Of a DNA stretch of 64,000 nucleotides, positions 55,401 to 63,664 are shown in pieces. The notes under the pieces are model-generated. The model made no database searches. It was not told where the DNA came from and was given only the letters and a program-made list of their open reading frames with translations. The DNA is from Symbiodinium kawagutii (lineage: Eukaryota; Sar; Dinophyceae; Suessiales; Symbiodiniaceae). Made by a program: the position numbers and the translations under genes. Location: assembly GCA_009767595.1 (NCBI GenBank), contig VSDK01015859.1, positions 224,964 to 288,963 of the forward strand, given 5' to 3'. The first letter of the stretch is position 1. Every line of letters begins with the position of its first letter.

Positions 55401-56324
55401 AGGCAAAACCATTTACATCTCCCTGCTATGCAGGCCACTCTCCGGACCACAGAATTTTTGGGAGTCGAAGTTGACTACGCCAAGACTTGGATTTGGGCAA
55501 CCCAGTCTGGGCAAGCCCGCCCAATTCAAGCAGAATTGCAGCAGCTCCCCAATGTGCCGGCCATAACCATAGTCACATCGGCTAATGACTTAGGCTTCCA
55601 ACTGCAATATAGCGGAAATGCACGACTAGGACAAACCTCAGACCGCCTCGCCAAAGGCCACAAACGCCTGCAGCGATTGACTGTGATGCCCCATGACTTA
55701 TCTGTCAAAGAACATATGGCCATAAGTAGCATTCTTCCTGCTGCTCTCCATGGATGTGAAATCAGACCCATTGCCCAACATTCCTTGCAGAAGCTTCGGT
55801 CGCACCTCAATGATGCCTTGCTTGGGCCCTGCCCTTCTAGCTCCCCTGCTATAGGACTTTTGTGTGCCAATTGCGTCGGCCTCGACCCCGAGGTTTGGAT
55901 GTACCTTCGCATACTTAGTATGGCTAGGTGGTACCTGACCCATGCACCACTGGATGCACGCACAGCATTCTTGAATATCGCTTCTTCATTTCATGGGGAA
56001 CTTCGGAATGTTCAAGGACCAGCCACATGCCTTGGGTTTATCATGAGACAGCTTGACTGGAACTTGAGGCCGGATGGCTCCATCACGGTCACTGCGTTCC
56101 TCCAACTAAACTTGTTGCAAGCCAGCCAGGCGCGATTGCGCAGATGGGTCATCCACACTCCTGGACATGCCAATCTGGCCATTGGGTGTTTAATATACGC
56201 CCAGGGTGTTTCTCCTGGCAAAGAAACGCCCTTGGGTTTTCATTTCAGGTCAGAAAAGCCTGTGGGTTTTTGTTGGGGTAAAGAAACGCCCCTGGGTGTT
56301 TCTGTGATCATGCAATGGGGTTAA
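52458..56324 (+). CDS. LINE ORF2: AP endonuclease and reverse transcriptase
   Basis: Expected to nick target DNA and prime reverse transcription of the element RNA. The first ATG, 39 nt past the ORF1 TGA, is in the same frame. Counting residues from the frame at 52446: a Cys/Phe-rich hydrophobic leader, then GEARNPGP (124-131) after LLGAG, which resembles a 2A site; endonuclease about 135-375 with LVNPTS, MAET (Glu171), GDFN (297-300) and ADWFATHRP (Asp364, His369). A Lys/Arg-rich linker follows. The reverse transcriptase, about 745-1000, has TLDLKRCFN (Asp886) as motif A, GFPEGD (942-947) as motif B and YADN (977-980) as motif C, where most LINEs have YADD. The final ~50 codons overlap small hairpins and are probably not authentic protein. 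No Cys/His C-terminal knuckle or RNase H is seen. Confidence 0.9.
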   Translation: MGIIMSYLCAPSFGEHVRFAKASVILNATLLTGCPNLAFLGLQNPLFGTPSKIASFGSWRPSANLAGEHMHSMCQVFSMSLEGFCHDVCATVAALGATSFLVHFFVTLWRPLLGAGIRHGEARNPGPQSQDILINFALVNPTSLAGKAETFQELIQCNDCHIIAMAETAATSTMQQSFATQMKPSTCKALWCPPVSPARSTISTEECLRGKASGVGLLSRLPARHVRHEVSKTWSLSTRIVHTICHVQATRIQLVVLYCKPQCVAANVQFNQTLMNHAFDQVQQLAVPWIIMGDFNMPVDAFDAWATMETLGCQHLTSLYPILHGEAMPPSCLDATNPDMAIFSPDLAHRLRKISVLSADWFATHRPVTFQLALPSTGLLQRRFRQPRQLIELALDEDELALAAPQCDSTPSSCLEDWGHKLEQIADVALKSRDPQLGHPRSLPRAFKGRCQPPKAILAPPLAPVRQARHGDYEPPAEVISISTRKQVKQMRRLQSFSHRLNKWARSSVTTPPLDLRQEWNRIVSDTSFGCNFLHWLTIHMPGQLPDWPLPSRTWIHEALQLAKHHVDAMVRQDHINKKKCLEYRRRLDKQQSSKAAFARVQGPGKPPVTSTRRSLTFEAITVATSVPGQYEVYGDHAVLAKCQIDTPILLDTAVAKVDSILEHSLTVQLANPHIVIPAHCTATQQIITLEPAAVGASLDSFWAPPWNRDPVQQPEVNDQWVHDLIDQASPPRVDVDMMSPDIWRKAIRSLKSNAARGVDWVSATELKMIPQSLLEDLIQVLAQYENGFPSWLMIGLTCPFAKVEDLPEPHQSRPITILPQLFRAWSKVAYVQISRVFSDWAPVGVTGFLAKRGASQAAYIAQCAIESSKKGAGDSAGLTLDLKRCFNALKRHVGRFLLEKFGVPPKVLHQWYSSITRMNRTWCISGQAIEGPGASTGFPEGDTWSVLVMICAATLWVLHLASISTQLLCSAYADNWSWQSRQNHLHLPAMQATLRTTEFLGVEVDYAKTWIWATQSGQARPIQAELQQLPNVPAITIVTSANDLGFQLQYSGNARLGQTSDRLAKGHKRLQRLTVMPHDLSVKEHMAISSILPAALHGCEIRPIAQHSLQKLRSHLNDALLGPCPSSSPAIGLLCANCVGLDPEVWMYLRILSMARWYLTHAPLDARTAFLNIASSFHGELRNVQGPATCLGFIMRQLDWNLRPDGSITVTAFLQLNLLQASQARLRRWVIHTPGHANLAIGCLIYAQGVSPGKETPLGFHFRSEKPVGFCWGKETPLGVSVIMQWG
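52806..52838 (+). other. 2A-like NPGP motif region
   Basis: Encodes GIRHGEARNPGP after a hydrophobic LL-rich segment. In 2A peptides NPG-P is the skipping site, but the canonical Asp-x-Glu upstream is replaced by Gly-Glu-Ala. It separates the leader from the endonuclease domain. Confidence 0.5.
56184..56303. repeat. hairpin cluster at LINE 3' end
   Basis: GGGTGTTTCT (56204-56213) pairs with AGAAACGCCC (56222-56231), loop 8 nt. AGAAACGCCC (56282-56291) pairs with GGGTGTTTCT (56294-56303), loop 2 nt. A weaker AGAAAAGCC / GGGTTTTT pair lies between. Each arm tolerates one G-T pair. It overlaps the apparent C-terminus of ORF2. Confidence 0.75.
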
Positions 56325-57196
56325 GGGATGTGAGGAAACAACGCACGTGGTTGGTTTATAGGCCATGATGAGTCAGAAAATGTTATGACAAATATCCGAA
56401 GACTTGAAACGAATTTGTTGTGATTTTGGTGCTGTCCTTCAAACCATGTATGGTCGTCACTGCGCATCACCATAAAGTTTTATTGTTCATGTCCTTGCCG
56501 TTTTGCTGTGAAATTGCTGCTTATCTTTTGCTACCCTAGATTGCAGATGCATGGCATGTTTCATGGCATGACCATGCATGGATTCACATGGTGCATGCAT
56601 GAACATTTCATGTGTATTATTGTATAGTCCGCCAATTATCAGGGCACCGGCCCTTTCTTATGTTTCACGGCGGGGCATTCTCAGGGCCACCATGTTCTAT
56701 AATGGTTTCATCACTTCCATGTTTTTAAAACAGGCACCAGCCCCTTTTAGGATTTTGAGTGGTTTAGGTTGCAGGCATTTAAAAACAATATTCTTTGACG
56801 CCGCTCCTTCAAGGTTTGATATTTCAACTGTCGGTGTTTCAGCCATTATATTTACATGACAGGGCAAAAGCAAATTGTCTAGAATGTTGGCACTTATTTC
56901 CTAGCTGGCGTTCTCAATACTTTTGCAGATTTGCAGCTGAAAAAAAGAGCAGAAGTCCACATGTCTCCTGATTAGCTATAGTCATTACCAGCTTTATTTT
57001 TTTTTCAGCGGGCGACAGCTGCGTGCCGCTTCTCCACGTTGATGATCGAGGCTGGGATTGGGATGCAATTCCTGGTAAGTGCGCAGTACTGCAATGAAGA
57101 CATGATCTCATGACATGGCAGCTTTTTCTTCACATGCTTGATTCGAAGACTTTTGTCCCATCTGTTGGCCCACAGCTGATCATTTGAAATGGGAAC
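56325..57196. other. spacer between LINE and host gene
   Basis: No gene supported. The family A-C repeats of the left side are absent. The ORF at 56578-56859 is simple open sequence. A promoter for the next gene is not recognisable (dinoflagellates usually lack TATA boxes). Confidence 0.4.
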
Positions 57197-58346
57197 ATGG
57201 TTCCAAAGATCAAAGCAAAAGCCATGCCGCAAAAGCGCGAAATGCCTCAATCACCAGATGCGCCGCCGACCAAATGGCAAAGGCTGGGGGTAAATGAACC
57301 TCCTCCCAAGCCAGATCCTCGCTGTGAATTCAGATGTGATCAGAAACCGTATTTTGTATTTTTTTGGGTGCATGTGTAACACTGTGCGTTTGAACAAATC
57401 CAAATGCCTTGAGACATGACATGGGATGACGCCAGCAAAGGATGGTCCAATTGCTGCAAGTTCAAGCCAGCGTGATGCCTATTGGAACCCGAATTGCGAG
57501 TGGTGCGAGGCCAGATCATCATGAATATCATTAGCAGTTTTGGTTTAGAATTCAGTTGTGAAAATTCCAGTGCATCACTAGGTTTCTTACCCTGCCCTCA
57601 CGCAGGCTTCTGCTTGGACAGCTTTTCAGGCTGCTCAAGTTGCCCAAGCTGCCCAAAGGAAAGCGCAGAATGCTGCAAAAACCGCAAAGCGTGCATTGGC
57701 TCAGGTTCTGCAAATTCAACAGGACATGAATTTTGTCACAACTTGGGTGTGCAGCAATTCTGCATTTGTTCGTTGTTTTGAAATTGCTTTAAGGATCTAT
57801 GTAGCAAACACCTTTGCTTGTGTTATCCCTTTCCTGCAGGACATGGCGAACCATGGCAACAATGAAGCAGCAAGCATGGTTATGCGCAAGAAGATGCAGA
57901 TCCAGCGCCGCAAGCATATATTTGCAGGGCCTGCGGCATCAGCGCGCACCGTCACGCAATTGCCTGAAGAAGACGATTGCGAGTTCGAGGAAGAAGACAC
58001 AGTCCTTCCACATGGTCCTGTGATGGACTACCAGCACACCTTGGTCTTAGAGGAGGACGTCGAGGAGTTGACTGATGCTGACGACCTGGAGCCAGATGCC
58101 ACCGAGCAGCAGACTGTCTTTGATGGAGGTTGGTGTGAAGATGCAGAGCAGCAGACTGTCTTTGATGGAGATTGGCATGAAGATGAGACCGTGTTGCCTG
58201 GGGGTGCAACAGTAGCACCTGACGATCTCGAATTGGAAGCGACTAGTCCTGCAGACCAAGAAGAAGAGGAAGACAAGTCATGGGCGCAAGCAGAGCCCTT
58301 GCGTGCAGATGGAGTTCACATGCCCATTGGTGCTCGGTCCCGCTGA
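57197..58346 (+). CDS. four-exon acidic hypothetical protein
   Basis: Exons 57197-57289, 57441-57509, 57606-57722 and 57840-58346 all join in phase 0 and give 261 residues. The N-terminus is basic (MVPKIKAKAMPQKRE, possibly a nuclear signal). Exon 2 ends in NPNCEWCE. Exon 3 is an Ala/Gln helix (AAQVAQAAQRKAQNAAK). Exon 4 starts with a basic segment (MVMRKKMQIQRRKHIF), then becomes very acidic with a doubled EQQTVFDG unit. Introns are 151, 96 and 117 nt, with GT, GC and GA donors and AG acceptors. The GA intron is bordered by CAGGACATG on both sides. Such donors and short direct repeats are known from dinoflagellates. I do not recognise the family. The stop at 58344 could be an intron if the gene continues. 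Confidence 0.55.
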
Positions 58347-58532
58347 AGTGCACGCGCTGTGCTCACTCAGTTGGTGCAAATAGGTTTGCAGATTATGCTG
58401 CATTGAAACGCGCAGAAAAAAGAGCACTTTAGTGCAAACTTTGCCCAGACCAGAATTCAATTTCAAGGGGCATGATCAGAGTAATTTCAAATATTAATAT
58501 GGAAAAGATTGCGTCATTCTTGGGAGGCTGCG

Positions 58533-58611
58533 ATGGGACATGCTGTCTTTGAGTTGGGCCCTGAGAGATGGTTCATTGAACGCCAAACAAATCCAATCCC
58601 AAGACTGCAGT
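58533..58611 (+). CDS. possible first exon of next gene
   Basis: ATG at 58533 starts MGHAVFELGPERWFIERQ, ending near CTGCAG. A second short start segment at 58797 reads MSKRRKIILQGQGDG. Either could begin the gene whose later exons run to 61077. Linkage is uncertain. Confidence 0.3.
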
Positions 58612-58916
58612 TTGCAGCGTTGACTCATTTGAAGTTTCCAGATATTGATCTGTATTTGCAGTCAAGACCTTCAGGATCTTTTCCAGTTTCTCATCCCACA
58701 AATTTGATATAAGGTTTATACTTGCAGCTGTGCTGAGTTCAGAGTTAACACCTCATTTGGATACTGTTTGCTCCCTTGGCTCTTGAAGCCAGGCCATGTC
58801 AAAGCGGCGCAAAATCATCTTGCAAGGACAGGGTGATGGATTGTTTAGTTTTGCACAAGATGCTGACATGAACAGGTGTTGGCATCCATTCACGCACAAA
58901 TTGTTCTGAATTGCAG

Positions 58917-59150
58917 AAGCACTCAACGTTAATGTTGCAGCATTGGATCAGACATATTTTGCGGCGCTCGACCGAATGCTCAGCAATGGGCAGATGCAAG
59001 GGGATTGTCGAATTTCATGTTGAAAGCTCTGACGTTAACCGTGTGGCGCAAGAGATCGTTGACAACATGCCGGCTGAACATAAGGGAGCTGTGAAAGTCG
59101 ATCCTACAAAATTGTTTGGGGGCTTTGCTGTGAACAGTGCCTTGCATTGA
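58917..59150 (+). CDS. exon-like segment(s)
   Basis: After CTGAATTGCAG one frame reads LNVNVAALDQTYFAALDRML. From about 58995 another frame reads GIVEFHVESSDVNRVAQEI, then VDNMPAEHKGAVKVDP, to a TGA at 59148. The frame change means either a tiny intron, a frameshift, or that one of the frames is spurious. Confidence 0.4.
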   Translation, partial: KHSTLMLQHWIRHILRRSTECSAMGRCKGIVEFHVESSDVNRVAQEIVDNMPAEHKGAVKVDPTKLFGGFAVNSALH

Positions 59151-59282
59151 ATTATGCATTGCAGTGCAATTATAGATTTGTTTCTGGCGGAGCATTCTCA
59201 GGGCCACCGAGCCCTTGGGCATAATCATGTTCATATGCTCCTTGATCAATTGTAAAATTTATCTTAGTTGCGCTTGGCCCTC

Positions 59283-59550
59283 AGGCAAGAGTTTATCAAA
59301 GGACTCGTCGATTGCCGAGTATGCTTGGGCACTTGAGCCGCTTGCGAAGCTAGTGCCATCGCAGCCGATTCACCAGAACAGTTTGTACCAAGTCCTTGCA
59401 AGGGTTTTGCCGAACTGTGCAGAGGGCATGCTTTGGCTGGCTGTTTATGACTTGAAGGTGTTGATGCAGCTGCTTGGATGCACGCAGCCTTCATGTCATC
59501 ACTTCTTGCCCATGTTTGTCCCTTCTTCGGGAATACAATTCCCCAACCAG
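59283..59550 (+). CDS. exon-like segment, Leu-rich
   Basis: The acceptor CTTGGCCCTCAG precedes SKDSSIAEYAWALEPLAK, NSLYQVLARVLPNCAEG and WLAVYDLKVLMQLLG. The 3' end is unresolved because the following exon (from 59551) is in another frame. Confidence 0.45.
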
Positions 59551-59770
59551 GTTCACCAGGCGAATGTGGAGGAAAGCCCGTGCTGCGCAGCAAAGTGGAG
59601 AAGGTTGGCCCTTGTGGGTCCAAGCCCAGAAACCAGTCCTCCAGATTTTTGAGACCATGCAACCGTTCTTGAATGAAGACGACCTCGATGACTATGATGC
59701 TGCAAAAGCTTGGGGGATTGAAGAACCTTTTCTTGAATTTAGTGTTTCTGTGGCAGATTCATTGAAGTAA
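59551..59770 (+). CDS. exon-like segment ending in a stop
   Basis: The acceptor is CAATTCCCCAACCAG. Reads RRMWRKARAAQQSGEGW, QKPVLQIFETMQPFLNED and WGIEEPFLEFSVSVADSL to TAA at 59768. It has good protein character. It could be a terminal exon of a small gene or be spliced before the stop. Confidence 0.45.
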
Positions 59771-59888
59771 AGGGCAGCAAAAGGTGCATGTGTCATTGCG
59801 GTTTCTCTCCGTATACATCTCTGAAACACAACTCAGGACCCAAACCTACCAGTTGCTGATCATCACAAGGATTGCGTTTTTGCCATGC

Positions 59889-60020
59889 AGATATGTTTGC
59901 CATGACTTCAAGGAAGAGTTTGGGATTGCAGGAACAGCCTTTGAGCGCCCATGACCGCCGAGCTCAAATCATTGATGACCTCAAGGGCAAAGTGGTTGAG
60001 ATTTTGGACGAACCTTCACA
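59889..60020 (+). CDS. exon-like segment
   Basis: The acceptor TTTTTGCCATGCAG is followed by MFAMTSRKSLGLQEQPL, HDRRAQIIDDLKGKVVEI and LDEPSQ, then a GC donor (GCACAT). Helical and charged, with a mitochondria-like Ser/Arg start that is probably coincidental. Confidence 0.45.
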
Positions 60021-60252
60021 AGGCACATGTCTCTGTTTGTTTTGGATTGCTTTTAAGAGGGGCATGCAATGCGTTGCAGGCGCTGCAGCTGCACATCCAG
60101 ATCCACCTGTTGAGCCTGCTGCTCTGGCCTGAGTTCTGATTCTCATTCAATTGGTCTATACTTCTCTGCAAGTCTTGACTGGTCAGTCACTACAGTTTGA
60201 AATTTGTTCTTGGGCGACCTTACCCAATTCCAATGTCAGCCTTTCCAATTCA

Positions 60253-60437
60253 GTGAGAAACCAGTGTTGAGGGAAGCGTTGTTTTACTTTTCTTTCATAA
60301 AAAATGACAAGTTTGAAATTGAATGTTTGAAGGTGGGACCTCGGCCTGCAGATTGCCAAACAATGAGAAGCGCTGCCATCACACCAGAGCCAGCTCAAGT
60401 AGAGGATTGGCAGAAATTATGGGCAATGAAATATTGA
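60253..60437 (+). CDS. exon-like segment
   Basis: After AGAAACCAG the frame reads REALFYFSFIKNDKFEIE, LKVGPRPADCQTMRSAA and AQVEDWQKLWAMKY to TGA. Boundaries are approximate. Confidence 0.4.
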
Positions 60438-60479
60438 TGGCACAAAGAAGAGAATGCACATGTCACAATCACGTTTTTA

Positions 60480-60565
60480 TGTTGGAGGCTGTGCATCGAG
60501 CGCTAGAGGCTGAAGAGGTCCCAGTGGCAGACCCTGCCAGCGTCAAGCCTAAAGCTGCAAATTGA
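60480..60565 (+). CDS. short exon-like segment
   Basis: Reads LEAVHRALEAEEVPVADPA, then SVKPKAAN and a stop. It may continue by splicing into the Ala/Lys-rich exon at 60661. Confidence 0.35.
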
Positions 60566-60660
60566 ATTGATGATGAAAAGTGGGCAATGATGTTGCTTCA
60601 CCTTTTGTTTGCTTTTGGCGGGGGATTTGGGGGCATTAATCTGTTTACTTGGGCGGCTAA

Positions 60661-61077
60661 GGCCAAAGAGAATTAGCCCAAGCGATGAAACCTGCACATG
60701 CCAAAGCAAAAGCCAAAGCGAAGGCAGCAAAAGCAAAGGCCAAGCAAAAGGCCAGGGCACAGCCCAAGGCCAATGCAGCAGTTGCAGCAACAGCAGCAGC
60801 CAACTCTGACGATGGTCCGGTTGAAACTCCCAAGGCTGATGACAGTGATGAGCTCACCTTCTCTTTGAGACGGCACAAACGCAAGTCGTCAACAGGAGAT
60901 GAGATCAAGATCTTTGCCATCAATTGTGTGCAGACTGGAAAGCAGATTGGCCAGCTCTCAAATGTTGCCAAGCCTGATGCTGAAAGCTTAGTTGCTGACA
61001 TAGTGAAACGCCTCAATGAAGGAAACGTGAACGTTACAGGGGCTTTGGCTGAGCTGGCAGCCATCAAAGAGCCCTGA
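60661..61077 (+). CDS. C-terminal exon, Ala/Lys-rich then acidic/basic tail
   Basis: After GGCGGCTAAG the frame reads QRELAQAMKPAHAKAKAK, continuing as a lysine/alanine repeat to about 60800. An acidic linker (DDGPVETPKADDSDEL) follows, then a basic RRHKRKSS and a folded-looking end (DEIKIFAINCVQTGKQIG, LVADIVKRLNEGN) to TGA at 61075. The Ala/Lys block resembles the histone-like or linker tails of nuclear proteins, but that is a compositional remark only. The ATG at 60685 could also start a short protein of 130 residues. Confidence 0.55.
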   Translation, partial: GQRELAQAMKPAHAKAKAKAKAAKAKAKQKARAQPKANAAVAATAAANSDDGPVETPKADDSDELTFSLRRHKRKSSTGDEIKIFAINCVQTGKQIGQLSNVAKPDAESLVADIVKRLNEGNVNVTGALAELAAIKEP

Positions 61078-61270
61078 CTTAAGGGCAGAGTGCGACGGTC
61101 GTGATCGGTAAAACTAATAGTCCGCTGTGCATTCATGAGCCATGCAGAGCGCAATGCCATGGTGAACCTTGATTTTGGCGGGGTGTGTAATTTTTCACTT
61201 GCCATGCAATCATGCTGACACTGGCTGCGCAGGACGTGCAGCTTTGGGGGCCATCAATGCAGATACCATA

Positions 61271-61420
61271 GGTGAAGCGTGCTGATGTGTGGGAGGAATA
61301 TGGCGGTGTCCTTGCACCTGTTTTGGTTTGGAGGAATACCAGACCCTGCTTCAGCTCAACATCTGAATCTCAAGAGGTGGGGAATGCCTTGCAGCTTGCA
61401 TGCTCTTAAGCAACCATGCG
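61271..61420 (+). CDS. possible early exon of the LEFFAG-family gene
   Basis: After ATACCATAG the frame VKRADVWEEYGGVLAP stays open to a TAA near 61408. The donor is not certain. It lies upstream of the recognisable exons at 61704, 62079, 62717 and 63109. Confidence 0.3.
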
Positions 61421-61703
61421 CTACACTTGATATGAATGTGGAATGTGTGTGAAACACGTTTCAGATGTGGAATGAAGTTTTCAATACGAGGCACTTAGGC
61501 TCAAACAAGGCAAAGGCAACCAAAGCTGTAGCCCAATGCTGCCAATTCCAATCTTTGTGCTTCTCAACATGTTGGACCGCCTGTCAGTTCTAGATATGCG
61601 AGAACTGTGTGGCTTTGTGGCGCTCCAGCTGCCTTGGGTTGTGGTCGAGCTGGCAGCACACGCAATGTTGGTGCGTCAGCTGTGCCTAAATGAATCGTGG
61701 CAG

Positions 61704-63207
61704 GATCTATCTTGCCTCGAGTTTTTTGCAGGCACCACAGATTCAAGCCAGATAGCCAAAGCATTTGCAGAACTTGGAAAACGGGCGTATGCCTTTGACA
61801 TCGCGAGAGTTTTGGCATGCATTTAAAATCAAAAAAACAGTGTTAACCAGTCCATTGTTTTTTCATTGTTTTCAAGGAGACACGTTTCGAACTCTAGCAG
61901 AAGAATGCACAACTACCGCCCATCATGGCCACCATATCACCCCACACCATCCGTTTGATTTTGGAGCCAGCTAAAAAAGATGTTCAAAAGTGTTTTACTG
62001 TGCCAAAGGGTCTTGAATACTGTTGCAGCTAACACAGATAAGGTTTTAGCTGTTTAAGCTGGTCCGGCAATTGCTGAGGATGCCCATCACATGATTTGAG
62101 TACAGTGGGTGGACTCATTGCTGGATTCATTGCAGTTCTTGGAACGTGCACGGGGGCTTTGTGCCACCTAGCCACAGTCTGCACCTCCTTCGTATTCATC
62201 AACTCTTTCACTCATGGAAGGAGCTTGGCATGTCCAGAGGGGTGGCGGGAGGAATTGCCAGCATATGTCCGACTGGGCACTTGCTTAGCAGCAAGATCTT
62301 CTCTCCTAGCTTTGCTTGCATGGGCCAGAGGCTGCATGTGGATACTTGAGCAGCCAGGCAGCTCATTGATGACCTGCCTTCCTAGCTGGCAAGAGGCAAT
62401 TAAATTCTTTCGGGCCAAGAGTGACGAGGGATGGATCAACACAGAAGTTTTGAGGAACTCCATCTTCATGGCTTCGTTCCGTGGAGCTACTCTGAAACCA
62501 CTAGCTCTATTCACAAATGAATGCCTGGATGCTCTCATGAATATGCCAGTTCCACCAAAAGAAGATCGGCCCACATCAAACGACCCAGTTTGCCACGTGC
62601 ACTTTGACAAAATTTGGTTCAAGTTGAGAAGAATTTGGTCATGCATGGTTGGTAATTTGCATTCTCTGCTCCAATTAGTTTTGCGAAGTTGTGTTTATCT
62701 TCCCTGGCTTTCCGAGGTACTTTGACTCTTGTGGACGACAAAAAGTTGTTGGGGGAACAGGCTTGAAGAGCACACAGCTCTACACACCTGAATTTGGGCG
62801 AGCTTTGGCTACATGGTGGTCAAGATGTGGGCCTGTGGAAGCCGGGACTGACTTGCATATGATTGCCCAGAATCATGATGAAGACATGTTGAACCCATGC
62901 AGTCTGGCAGTACAGTTTCCATTGCGTTCTTAAGCCTGTGTTTGCAGGAGGAAGAGACGAAATTGGTGCATGCGCAAGACTGCGGACATGTCAGTCCAGG
63001 ACATGAAGGAGCCATAGATAGATGTAGATCATTCCAAGTGGCATGCGTTGGTTCAGCCCAGACATTGATGGCAAGCAATTTAAGCGATTGATCTTGTGCA
63101 TTGTGTAGGAGTGGATTGTGAAGTACAGCCAAAACAAGTCTTATGACTTTGCAGATGGGGGCTTGCCTGAAGCCTTGAATGAACTGAGGAAGCCGTACTT
63201 AGCATGA
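61704..63207 (+). CDS. dinoflagellate LEFFAG / CTSFVFIN family gene, multi-exon
   Basis: Recognisable pieces in order: exon 61704-61802 (99 nt, phase 0; acceptor TCGTGGCAG, probably a GC donor) reads LSCLEFFAGTTDSSQIAKAF, then ELGKRAYAFDI; exon from about 62079 to about 62580 reads HDLSTVGGLIAGF, LATVCTSFVFINSFTHGRS, ARGCMWILEQPGSSLM and LKPLALFTNECLDALM; exon 62717 to about 62830 reads YFDSCGRQKVVGGTGLKSTQ, then LYTPEFGRALATWW; last exon 63109-63207 ends GLPEALNELRKPYLA and TGA. The order FAG, CTSF-INxxTHGRS, LEQPGSS and LKxTQxYxPxFGRAL matches an abundant, unnamed family in dinoflagellate predicted proteomes, as I recall it. LEFFAG resembles methyltransferase motif I, but no catalytic PPC motif is seen. 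Function unknown. An exon linking FDI to HDLSTV may be missing. Confidence 0.6.
62949..63010 (+). CDS. possible penultimate exon
   Basis: After GTGTTTGCAG the frames read EEETKLVHAQDCGHVSP or RKRRNWCMRKTADMSVQ. Probably part of the LEFFAG-family gene, but frame and donor are unresolved. Confidence 0.3.
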
Positions 63208-63664
63208 TGTGGGATGGTGATCCATGTGTTCTTCAACGCATGGCATAAGTGACTTGGTAACAGAATTGACAAAATTGTTTTGATTCATGAGTCTTCATTG
63301 CGAAGTGTGATGAAGCTTGCCATGATCCAAGTTCAAAGGGCACCGACCCTCAAACATATCATCTCACACATGTTGTCATGAATATGCCACAAAGTTGGTT
63401 CAATAATGAAGAAGTTTTTTGTGAGCAATATGCAGCCCACGGAGTACACATGGACAGTTTCAGTGCCAGAATGGCCGGGACCCAGACCGTGACCAACCCG
63501 TGACCTGAAGAAACGCCCGCACTTGTAATAAGAAAGCGCGAGCCGTGACCAACCCGTGACCGGCGTGACCACCCGGGTGCAACAAAGGGCATGGGGTTGC
63601 ACTTGCAGCTTGTGGCTCAACTTCGTTTTGCTCGAACCTGTGCTGTGTGCGTTTCTTGGGGGTG
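63208..63664. other. intergenic spacer with direct repeats
   Basis: CCGTGACCAACCCGTGACC occurs at 63487-63505 and 63543-63561, followed by CGGCGTGACCACCCGGG. No coding sequence is supported. Possibly a promoter region or UTR. Confidence 0.5.

Larger units (their letters stand above)
47730..56324 (+). mobile_element. non-LTR retrotransposon encoding a C5 DNA methyltransferase
   Basis: About 8.6 kb of + strand coding sequence in a single frame, interrupted by TGA at 49761 and 52416. The order is cytosine methyltransferase, ORF1-like protein, then ORF2 with AP endonuclease and reverse transcriptase. The layout and the absence of integrase, protease or LTRs mark a LINE. The frame opens at 47730 after a TGA, with the first ATG at 47793. 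The true 5' end is not visible, and the copy may be 5' truncated. The 3' end dissolves into hairpin modules at 56184-56303 with no evident poly(A). Retrotransposons carrying methyltransferases have been reported in Symbiodinium and in charophytes (de Mendoza and colleagues, 2018). The coding density of the body suggests a fairly young copy. Confidence 0.9.
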
